From contig DASTBU010000155.1 of the NCBI GenBank assembly GCA_035711845.1, forward strand, positions 1-25,924: 25,924 nucleotides of DNA. The letters run 5' to 3'. The position numbers were made by a program, and so were the translations under genes. Each line of letters begins with the position of its first letter. Position 1 is the stretch's first letter. Source of the DNA: DASTBU01 sp035711845 (lineage in GTDB: Bacteria > Acidobacteriota > Vicinamibacteria > Vicinamibacterales > 2-12-FULL-66-21). Below the pieces are notes generated by a model. That model worked only from the letters and a program-made list of their open reading frames with translations. It was not told the DNA's origin and did no database searches. Below are positions 7,547 to 15,108 of this stretch, one piece after another.

Positions 7547-8335
7547 ATGAGTAATCCTTTCGATCTAACCGGAAAGGTGGCCGTCATCATCGGCGGGGCA
7601 TCAGGCATTGGTGAGGCCGTGACCATCGGCGCGGCGCGGATGGGCGCACGGACCCTCTGCCTGGATATCAGGCCGGACGCCGCGGAGAAGGTCGCCTCTC
7701 GGGTGGTTGCCGAGGGCTGCCAGTGCGAGGCCGGCACGCTCGACATCCGGGAGTCGGCCGCGGTCGAGCGGGCGTTCTCCGACATTCAGACGAAACACGG
7801 CAGCCTCGACATCGTCATCTGTACGCCGAGCATCAACGTTCGCAAGAAGATCCTCGATTATCAGGACGAGGAGCTGTCGCGCGTGCTGGATCTGAATCTG
7901 AAAGGGAACTTCAACGTGCTGCGGGCGGCCGGCCGGATCATGACCGCGCAGCGCCGCGGCAGCATCGTCCTGTTCTCGTCCATTCGCTCCCTGGTGGTCG
8001 AACCGGGTCAGTCGGTCTATGCCGCGACGAAGGCGGGCATCCTCCAGATGGCGCGCGGGGCCGCCTCGGAGTTCGGCCCTTACGGCGTCCGCGTGAACTG
8101 CGTCGGCCCCGGCGTGATCGAGACGCCGCTGACCGCCCCCATCAAGAACAACCCGGAGTGGTTCAACGCCTACGCCGCCAAGAGCGTGTTCAACCGATGG
8201 GGAACGCCCGAAGAGATGGTGGGCCCGACGCTGTTCCTGGCCTCGGACGCGGCCAGTTTCGTTACGGGGACGATCATCTACGCCGACGGCGGCTGGCTCG
8301 CGGCGGACGGACGGTTCACACCGCCTGGAATGTGA
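7547..8335 (+). CDS. Short-chain dehydrogenase/reductase (SDR, classical)
   Basis: A 262-residue cytoplasmic Rossmann-fold oxidoreductase. The nucleotide-binding glycine motif is GGASGIG (16-22). D40 at the end of beta-2 favours NAD over NADP. The active site has S144/S145 and Y158-K162 (YAATK). The usual NNAG is replaced by CTPS (92-95), a less common variant. The C-terminal region has the classical PGVIETPLT and YADGGWLA. ATG 7547 is preceded by GGGAG. Membership in the block with a symporter, a beta-decarboxylating dehydrogenase and an aminotransferase suggests oxidation of a hydroxy intermediate, but the substrate is not known. It resembles FabG-type and sugar/polyol dehydrogenases about equally. 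Confidence 0.88.
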   Translation: MSNPFDLTGKVAVIIGGASGIGEAVTIGAARMGARTLCLDIRPDAAEKVASRVVAEGCQCEAGTLDIRESAAVERAFSDIQTKHGSLDIVICTPSINVRKKILDYQDEELSRVLDLNLKGNFNVLRAAGRIMTAQRRGSIVLFSSIRSLVVEPGQSVYAATKAGILQMARGAASEFGPYGVRVNCVGPGVIETPLTAPIKNNPEWFNAYAAKSVFNRWGTPEEMVGPTLFLASDAASFVTGTIIYADGGWLAADGRFTPPGM

Positions 8336-8337
8336 CT

Positions 8338-8519
8338 CACCAGCTGCCAGCTACCAGCTACCAGCTACGAGCTACGAGCTACGAGCTGCCAGCTACCAGT
8401 TACCGGCTACCAGCTCTGACTCACGCCGCGTCACCGAACGAGGCGGGCTGGAAGCTGGAACCTGGTAACTGGTAGCTTGTAATTGGAAGCTGGAAGCTGG
8501 AAGCTGGAAGCTGGTAACT
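8338..8519. repeat. Inverted pair of heptanucleotide arrays (TACCAGC / GGAAGCT)
   Basis: The left arm, 8338-8414, has 11 seven-base units (TACCAGC, TACGAGC, TGCCAGC). A 28-base centre follows. The right arm, 8443-8519, has 11 units (GGAAGCT, GGTAACT and variants) that are largely the reverse complement. AGCTACCAGTTACC at 8391-8404 pairs perfectly with 8464-8477, and the pairing continues to 24 positions with 3 mismatches. The whole element spans the gap between the SDR and dehydrogenase genes and ends 6 bases before the next start codon. Confidence 0.93.
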
Positions 8520-8525
8520 GATTTC

Positions 8526-9575
<1,050 letters not shown>

Positions 9576-9588
9576 CGGGTGTCAGGCG

Positions 9589-9623
9589 ACGGAGATCGAG
9601 ACTCAGCCCTTTTCGATCTCCGT
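9589..9623. terminator. 11-bp perfect inverted repeat between convergent genes (candidate bidirectional terminator)
   Basis: ACGGAGATCGA (9589-9599) and TCGATCTCCGT (9613-9623) are exact reverse complements around a 13-base loop. The right arm encodes the last residues of the aminotransferase and its stop codon lies in the loop. The position between two converging genes fits termination in both directions, but neither side has a proper T-run. Confidence 0.55.
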
Positions 9624-10931
9624 GAGCCCCCGATCGATGACGTCGAAGCCTTGCCTCAGCTCCTCTTCACTGATGCACAGCGGGGGATTCGTGAAGAACG
9701 TGTTCCAGCGCACGAACGTGTAGAGGCCCTGATCGCGGAAGAACCGTCCCAGCCGGGCCATCGGCTCCGAGGTGCCGTTGAAGGGCGCGAGCGGCTCGCG
9801 GCTCTTCTTGTCCTTGACCAGCTCCACGATCCCGAAGAGGCCGATCGAGCGGGTGGCCCCCACGATCGCGTGGCGCGCCTCGAGATCGCGCATCAGCGTC
9901 GCCATCAGCTCGCCCATTCTACGGGCGTTCGCGATGAGATCCTCTTCCTCGTACACCGCGAGGGTCGCCAGCGCCGTCGCGCAGCCGAGCGGGTGGCTGT
10001 TGTAGGTCAGCCCGCCGTAGAACACGCGATCCTTGAAGTGATCCGCGATGGCGCGCCGCATGCCGACCGCGCCGAGCGGCACGTACGCGCTCGTCAGTCC
10101 TTTTGCCATCGACATCAGGTCGGGCACGATCTTCCAGTGATCGACGGCGAACCACTCGCCCGTGCGGCCGAAGCCCGACATCACCTCGTCGGCGACCAGC
10201 AGGATGCCGTGTTTCGTGCAGATCTCGCGGACGCCCTGCAGGTATCCGTCGGGCGGGACGAGGAGCCCGTTGGTCCCGGTGACCGGCTCGAGGAAGAACG
10301 CCGCGATCGTCTGCGGACCTTCGAGCTGGATGACCTCCTCCAGGTTCGCCAGGGCCGTCTTCACGTCGTCCCAGCCGCGCTGGATGCCGTGATACGGATC
10401 GAGGACGTGAATGACGCCGGGCATGCCGGGTTCGGCGGCCCAGCGGCGAGGATCGCCGGTGAGCATCATGGCGCCGCCCGTGGCGCCGTGATACGAGCGG
10501 TACCTCGCAAGGATCTTGTGACGTCCGGTATAGAGCCGCGCCAGCTTGATGGCGTTCTCGTTGGCCTCGGCGCCGCCGTTGGTGAAGAAGAACGTGTCGA
10601 TGTCGCCGGGCGTGATCTCGGCGAGCTTCTGACCGAGGCGCGCACGCGCCTCGGTGGCCATGAACGGGTTGGCGTAGGCGAGCGTGGCCACTTGTTCCTG
10701 GACCGCCTTGACGACCTTGGGATGGCCATGCCCGATGTTCACGCACATCAGCTGGCTGTTGAAATCGAGGTATCGCTTCCCTTCGGGCGTCCAGAACCAG
10801 CAGCCCTTCGCTCCAGCCACCGGAATCGGATCGACTTTCGATTGCGCGGACCACTCGTAGAGCGTGTGGGCCTTGGTCAGGGCGACCATCTGGTCGCCGG
10901 TCATGACAGCTTCCGGTGCAGTGGCTTCCAT
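9603..10931 (-). CDS. Class III PLP-dependent aminotransferase
   Basis: A 442-residue fold-type I enzyme of the omega-aminotransferase family. Seen are the cofactor phosphate site (TNGGAEANENAIKLAR, 117-132), SYHGAT (146-151) stacking on the ring, D248 in LVADEVMSGFGRTG pairing with the pyridine nitrogen, and the Schiff-base lysine K277 in SMAKGLTSAYVPLGA. These enzymes move terminal or alpha amino groups (for example of beta-alanine, taurine, GABA or putrescine) to pyruvate or 2-oxoglutarate. The N-terminal YEWSAQSKVDPIPVAGAKGCWFW resembles the taurine/beta-alanine:pyruvate branch, though that assignment is tentative. It is transcribed away from the phosphatase-TPR gene and toward the dehydrogenase gene, and may belong to the same catabolic block as the deacylase. 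Confidence 0.88.
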   Translation of the reverse strand: MEATAPEAVMTGDQMVALTKAHTLYEWSAQSKVDPIPVAGAKGCWFWTPEGKRYLDFNSQLMCVNIGHGHPKVVKAVQEQVATLAYANPFMATEARARLGQKLAEITPGDIDTFFFTNGGAEANENAIKLARLYTGRHKILARYRSYHGATGGAMMLTGDPRRWAAEPGMPGVIHVLDPYHGIQRGWDDVKTALANLEEVIQLEGPQTIAAFFLEPVTGTNGLLVPPDGYLQGVREICTKHGILLVADEVMSGFGRTGEWFAVDHWKIVPDLMSMAKGLTSAYVPLGAVGMRRAIADHFKDRVFYGGLTYNSHPLGCATALATLAVYEEEDLIANARRMGELMATLMRDLEARHAIVGATRSIGLFGIVELVKDKKSREPLAPFNGTSEPMARLGRFFRDQGLYTFVRWNTFFTNPPLCISEEELRQGFDVIDRGLTEIEKG

Positions 10932-10961
10932 GGGTTCAACCTTTCAGAGGGCTCAGCGAGG

Positions 10962-10967
10962 ATTCTA
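10962..10967 (-). promoter_or_regulatory. Candidate -10 element for the aminotransferase gene
   Basis: TAGAAT on the minus strand, 31 bases before the ATG, matches five of six consensus -10 positions. No good -35 hexamer is present at normal spacing (a TTGCGG lies 19 bases further upstream), so expression may need an activator. Confidence 0.35.
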
Positions 10968-10999
10968 TCGCACGAGCGCCCACGCGCCGCAAGAACTGG

Positions 11000-11023
11000 C
11001 GTGTGGGGAGCGCCGGCCACACG
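11000..11023. repeat. 7-bp inverted repeat in divergent intergenic region
   Basis: CGTGTGG (11000-11006) and CCACACG (11017-11023) form a perfect dyad with a 10-base centre, between the divergent aminotransferase and phosphatase-TPR genes. It could be a regulator site; no nearby regulator is an obvious partner. Confidence 0.35.
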
Positions 11024-11113
11024 GGACGAGCAAGTCAGGCGCGTGACGACATCGATGCGCGAAGGCTGACACTGCTGGACAGGGGAAAGGGCCCGGAGCA
11101 TGATCGACGAACC

Positions 11114-13168
11114 GTGAAGCGTGTCCTGGTCGGGTTATTGCTGCTCGCCGGCATAGGCGCCGTCGTCTTCGTGGGCAGCCGCACGTCGCTGGCGCCGGCC
11201 GCACGGCGAAACGTCGTCCTCGTCACGATTGATACGTTGAGGGCCGACCGCATCGGCCGAGGTGTCGCGCCCGCCCTGGATCGGCTTGCGGCGTCCGGCG
11301 TGCGGTTCACCGCCGCGCGCGCAACAGTCCCGCTCACGCTCCCCTCTCACGTCTCGATCATGACCGGCACGCTGCCTGTCGAGCATGGCATCCGCGACAA
11401 TGGCGTGGTGCTTCCAGACGGGCTTCCGACACTGGCGACCGTTTTTCGTGGTGCCGGTTATCGGACGGGTGCGTTCGTCGGCGCGTACGTGTTGGACCGG
11501 CGGTTCGGCCTCTCGCGAGGGTTCGAGACGTACGACGATCGCGTGCCTCGCGATCCCGACGCGGATGCCCGCCTGGAGGCGGATCGGCGCGCAGCCGACG
11601 TCGTGGATGCCGCCCTTGCCTGGCTGGATTCATCCGCGCGCCCTCCTTTCTTCCTGTGGGTTCACCTCTACGATCCGCACGCGCCCTACGATCCACCGGA
11701 GGCGTTTCGAACCCGTCACGGTAGCTTGTACGATGGGGAAGTCGCTTACGCGGACGCGCAGACCGCGCGAGTGCTCGCGCACCTCGACCGCCGCGGCCTG
11801 CAGAGCTCCACCGTCATCGTGGTTGCCGGAGACCATGGTGAGGGTCTTGGCGAACATGACGAGCAGACCCACGGGATGCTCGCATACGACACCACTCTGA
11901 AGGTACCGCTGATCGTGTCGGCGCCAGAGCTCGTGCCCCAAGAGATCGACGCGCCCGTGTCGCTCGCCGATCTTCCCGGATCCATCCTCCGCCTGGCGGG
12001 CGTCACCGCTGCGCTCGCGCCGACAGCGTCAGCCGAACATCTCCTGGCGCCGCGGCCGGGCATGGAAACGTACGCGGAGACGCAGTACCCGCTTGCGGCC
12101 GGCTGGCATCCGCTCGCCGTGCTTGCCGGTGAGCAGTGGAAGCTGATCCTGTCCTCCGAGGCCGAGCTCTACGATGTCTCAGCGGACCCTGGGGAGTCGA
12201 GCAACCTGGCCGCGACGCGTCCTGCGATCGTCCAGGCGATGAGCGGCAGGCTCACCGCCATGCGATCTTCGGCGCGAACCGAAGGTGCCGGATCGACATC
12301 GCCCGATGCGGCGGCGCGGCTGCGCGCGCTCGGGTACGTGAGCGGAGCCGCTTCCGGCCAGTCTGCCGATGCCTCTGCACCGAACCCGGCCCGAACGATT
12401 GAGTCGTGGGCCCGATTCGAGCACGCGCTGTCCGCAATGAACGGCGGCGACACGCCGAGCGCGCTGCCGGCGCTCGCCGAACTGGCCGCACGTTTTCCGG
12501 CGGGACCGGTATTTCAATCGACCTACGCGCGGGCGCTGCAGGCGACCGGCCGTGCCCGCGAGGCCGTGGACGTTCTGCGTGCCGCTGTCGCCCGTTGGCC
12601 GGCGGACGCCGCCCTCTTTCACGACCTGGCCGTAGCCGCTCGGGCGGCCGGTGATTCTCGCGAGGCCATGCGCGCCGAAGAGGCCGCCTTGTCGATCGAA
12701 AAGGACCAGCCGGCTGCGTTGAACGGGATCGGACTTCTCCACGCCGATGCCGGACGCGCGCAGGATGCGGCCGCGGCCTTCGAGCGCGCCGCGAACGCCG
12801 ACCCATCGAACGCATCGTATTGGTCGAACCTCGGGAACGCCCTCCGCGACCTCGGCGATGTCGCCGCTGCCGAGCGCGCGTATCGCCGCGCGCTCGAGGC
12901 GCAGCCGCTCCATCCGGACGCCTCGAACGGGCTCGGCGTGCTGCTGGTTCAGCGCCGGCAGCCGGCTGACGCCGTGCCATGGTTCGAGCGGGCCGTCGAG
13001 CAGTCGCCCGACTTTCACGAGGCCCGTCTCAACCTCGGCATCGCATATCAGGAGAGCGGCCAGCGGGAGCAGGCGATCGCCGCCTACCGCGAGGTGCTTC
13101 GGCGCGCGCCCGCGCGTTTTACCCGCGAGCGCAAGGCCGCATCGGAGCTGCTGCGCGCCCTGCAGTAG
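11114..13168 (+). CDS. Membrane-anchored alkaline phosphatase/sulfatase-superfamily protein with TPR tail
   Basis: A 684-residue protein. An N-terminal membrane anchor or signal (residues 4-21) is followed by a sulfatase-like alkaline-phosphatase-superfamily domain (about 33-400) and a tail of at least five TPR-like repeats (about 430-680, with units such as ALNGIGLLHADAGRAQDAAAAFERA and YWSNLGNALRDLGDVAAAERAYRRAL). Metal ligands are D40 (VTIDTLRAD) and the DH pair in VVAGDHGEGLGEH. The formylglycine signature of true sulfatases (Cys/Ser-x-Pro-x-Arg) is replaced by T75-LPSH, so the predicted nucleophile is Thr, as in phosphodiesterases. The name sulfatase would therefore mislead. GTG at 11114 is chosen because it starts the hydrophobic anchor; upstream in-frame sequence lacks coding character. 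Confidence 0.83.
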   Translation: MKRVLVGLLLLAGIGAVVFVGSRTSLAPAARRNVVLVTIDTLRADRIGRGVAPALDRLAASGVRFTAARATVPLTLPSHVSIMTGTLPVEHGIRDNGVVLPDGLPTLATVFRGAGYRTGAFVGAYVLDRRFGLSRGFETYDDRVPRDPDADARLEADRRAADVVDAALAWLDSSARPPFFLWVHLYDPHAPYDPPEAFRTRHGSLYDGEVAYADAQTARVLAHLDRRGLQSSTVIVVAGDHGEGLGEHDEQTHGMLAYDTTLKVPLIVSAPELVPQEIDAPVSLADLPGSILRLAGVTAALAPTASAEHLLAPRPGMETYAETQYPLAAGWHPLAVLAGEQWKLILSSEAELYDVSADPGESSNLAATRPAIVQAMSGRLTAMRSSARTEGAGSTSPDAAARLRALGYVSGAASGQSADASAPNPARTIESWARFEHALSAMNGGDTPSALPALAELAARFPAGPVFQSTYARALQATGRAREAVDVLRAAVARWPADAALFHDLAVAARAAGDSREAMRAEEAALSIEKDQPAALNGIGLLHADAGRAQDAAAAFERAANADPSNASYWSNLGNALRDLGDVAAAERAYRRALEAQPLHPDASNGLGVLLVQRRQPADAVPWFERAVEQSPDFHEARLNLGIAYQESGQREQAIAAYREVLRRAPARFTRERKAASELLRALQ

Positions 13169-13261
13169 TGCCGGGGTCCCCACCTGGCCTGGTGAACGGT
13201 CCTCGCGATCGTCAAAAGCCTCGTCAACGTGAACTCCATGGCGAGTTTCCACGTATCACCA

Positions 13262-13284
13262 TATACCTGTTGTCACAAGGTATA
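13262..13284. promoter_or_regulatory. Candidate PadR operator
   Basis: A 23-base dyad with perfect 7-base arms, TATACCT and AGGTATA, and matching inner TG/CA, ends 2 bases before the PadR start codon. It contains the AAGG ribosome-binding site, so a bound repressor would block expression. PadR proteins commonly autoregulate through such palindromes; the assignment rests on position and symmetry. Confidence 0.65.
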
Positions 13285-13286
13285 CA

Positions 13287-13640
13287 GTGCCACTAGCCAA
13301 CTGGCAGGAGCAGCTTCGGCGCGGAACGCTCGACATGGCGGTGCTGCTCGCCGTCGCCTCCGGCCCCCAGTACGGGCTCCAGATCATCAGGCACCTCGCG
13401 GACTTCACCGACCTGGTCCTGACCGAAGGGACAATCTACCCGCTCCTGGCTCGTCTGGCGGGTGAAGGGCTGCTGGCCGCCGAGTGGGTGGCCGACGAGG
13501 CGCCGCATCCGCGAAAGTACTATCGGCTGACGCCGCGGGGGAGGATTCGTCTTCAGCAGATGTGCCGCGAGTTCCGCGATTTCACCGCGAAGATCGATCG
13601 GCTGATGGAACCGATGGAGAAGCGTGATGCAGCTGAGTGA
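13287..13640 (+). CDS. PadR-family transcriptional regulator
   Basis: A 117-residue winged-helix protein of the PadR type. It has an N-terminal helix, the HTH (GTLDMAVLLAVASGPQYGLQIIRHL), the family motif LTEGTIYPLLARLAGEGLL, the wing with PRKYYRLTPRG, and a C-terminal dimerisation helix. PadR proteins repress their targets and are released by small ligands or partner proteins. The GTG at 13287 follows AAGG by 6 bases inside a palindrome. The next gene overlaps its last 14 bases. A membrane partner of this kind typically accompanies PadR in a two-gene unit. Confidence 0.92.
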   Translation: MPLANWQEQLRRGTLDMAVLLAVASGPQYGLQIIRHLADFTDLVLTEGTIYPLLARLAGEGLLAAEWVADEAPHPRKYYRLTPRGRIRLQQMCREFRDFTAKIDRLMEPMEKRDAAE

Positions 13641-14250
13641 AACGGGCGAATCCCGCCTCCGCGGTTATCTGTATGTGCTCGAGCGGTCGCTGAAGGCGTC
13701 GCCCGTCGCCCGTGACATCGCTGCCGACGCGGTCCGCGAGGTCGAATCACACATACGGGATCAGGTTGCCGAGATCGATGTCAGCGTGGACGAGCGCAGT
13801 GCGCTGGAGAACATCCTCAGGCGTCTGGGAACACCGGCCACAGTCGCCCAGGGCTACTCGCTCGAGCTGGTCATCGACGAGGCAGTGACCACCGGCGGCG
13901 CGGTGGCCGTCGGCCGCGCGCTCTTCCGGCTCGCCACGACCGGCATCGTCGGCTTCTTCGCGGTGCTCGGCCTGTTCGTTGGCTACGTGACCGGCGTATC
14001 GTTCCTGATGGTGGCGGTACTCAAACCAGTCTTTCCGGCGAACGTTGGCATCTGGATGCGAAATGGCATCCCCCGATCGGTCGGCGCGCAATTTCCCGCG
14101 CCGGCGGGCATGGAGCTGGTGGGAGGCTACTGGGTGGTTCCGGCTGCCCTGCTCATGGGGTTTGGCGTGCTGATCATCACGCACCTGCTTGCTCGCCGCT
14201 GGATTGCCTGGATCAGGAGCAGGCTGGAGCGGCCGGCGTTCCGGCGATGA
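13627..14250 (+). CDS. HAAS/DUF1700-like membrane protein paired with PadR
   Basis: A 207-residue protein. Residues 1-80 form a helical domain (RLRGYLYVLERSLKASPVARDIAADAVREVESHIRD and LENILRRLGTPATVAQGY) like the HAAS or permease-prefix domains found next to PadR genes. Two membrane segments follow at about 97-130 and 157-182, with a roughly 25-residue loop between them and a basic C-terminus. The ATG at 13627 has GGAG 7 bases upstream and overlaps the PadR gene, so translation is probably coupled. Its task may be to link membrane state to PadR activity; this is inferred from family context. It is convergent with the FHA gene, 27 bases away. Confidence 0.75.
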   Translation: MQLSETGESRLRGYLYVLERSLKASPVARDIAADAVREVESHIRDQVAEIDVSVDERSALENILRRLGTPATVAQGYSLELVIDEAVTTGGAVAVGRALFRLATTGIVGFFAVLGLFVGYVTGVSFLMVAVLKPVFPANVGIWMRNGIPRSVGAQFPAPAGMELVGGYWVVPAALLMGFGVLIITHLLARRWIAWIRSRLERPAFRR

Positions 14251-14277
14251 GCCATTCGCTCCTCGGCGTGATTGCGC

Positions 14278-15108
14278 TCAGCGGGCCCTCGCGGACTGCC
14301 CGTCCGCTTCCTGCGGCCCGATCGCGATCCGGAGGAGGGCCCGGCCGATCTGGATCTCGTCGCCCGAACGCACGCGAACGCCGCGCGGATCCCGGGCCAG
14401 AACCGGAATCGTGGATCCGTGTCTGACGATTGCCGTCCCATTGCTGCTGCCATCGTCGAACAGACGATACTCGCGCGACTGCGCAACGAACCGGATGTGC
14501 GCGTGCGCCCGCCCGACCGTTTCGGTGACGCCATCCGCGGTATCCAGAAACGCGATCCGGTTGCGCCGGACCCGTCCCGTTTCGTCAGTCGGGTCTGCTG
14601 TCCGGCCGATCGAGATCACCTGATCCGTGAAGCTGTACGCTTTCCGCGAGGCCGCGCCCTTGAGGATCGTGATGTGGACGGGCGGCCTTTCGGATGCCTG
14701 TGGCGCCTGCGACGTCGCTTCCTGCTGCGTCTGGTAGTCGATCACGAAGAGGCGCGAGGCGGGCCAGTCGGACGGGACCTTCCTCGCGATGACGACCTTC
14801 GCTTCGAGCGTCCGCGGAGGCTGGCAACGGAGCTCGGCGAGCCTCTCGCGCAGCCTGGCGTCGAAACCGGCGAACGCCGCCTCGAGCGCGGCGCGATCGC
14901 TTCCGGTCTGGCCGACGACGCGCACGACGATCCTCGTGTACGGAAAGACCCTCTGTCCGCGGCCGATCGGCTGGAGCTTCCGTTCGATCTCGTCGAGCGC
15001 TGCCTGGCAGATCTCGAGCGGCGTGGCATCAGCCTCGAGCGGGGTGTCGAACATCCGCTTGAGACGGGACTGCAGGTCCTTGCCGATGCGCGCCAGTCGC
15101 AGAGTCAC
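14278..15108 (-). CDS. FHA-domain protein with DUF3662-like N-terminus (FhaA-like)
   Basis: A 276-residue soluble protein. The N-terminal domain (about 1-125) resembles the DUF3662 domain of actinobacterial FhaA (ATPLEICQAALDEIERKL...YTRIVVRV). A linker follows, then an FHA phosphothreonine-binding domain (143-262) with G168-R169, H202 and SSNGT (221-225). The usual Ser of the SxxH motif is Gly199, which may weaken phosphopeptide binding. GTG at 15108 overlaps the fusion gene's TGA by 4 bases (GTGA), with AAGGAG just upstream, so the two are translationally coupled. In mycobacteria FhaA binds phosphorylated MviN and regulates peptidoglycan assembly; a similar adaptor role is inferred here. 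Confidence 0.82.
   Translation of the reverse strand: MTLRLARIGKDLQSRLKRMFDTPLEADATPLEICQAALDEIERKLQPIGRGQRVFPYTRIVVRVVGQTGSDRAALEAAFAGFDARLRERLAELRCQPPRTLEAKVVIARKVPSDWPASRLFVIDYQTQQEATSQAPQASERPPVHITILKGAASRKAYSFTDQVISIGRTADPTDETGRVRRNRIAFLDTADGVTETVGRAHAHIRFVAQSREYRLFDDGSSNGTAIVRHGSTIPVLARDPRGVRVRSGDEIQIGRALLRIAIGPQEADGQSARAR

Noticed and set aside
7297..7785. Open frames with repeating Val-Phe-Ile or His-Arg-Val residues across the repeat cassettes
   Set aside because: They arise from period-9 DNA repeats read in frame; no start signals, and they cross into the SDR gene.
8338..8519. Repeat arrays considered as CRISPR
   Set aside because: Units are seven bases with no spacers and no cas genes nearby.
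11100..11117. 5-codon ATG reading frame ending in the GTG start of the phosphatase-TPR gene
   Set aside because: It is too short and without amino-acid bias or structure to argue for a leader peptide; likely chance.
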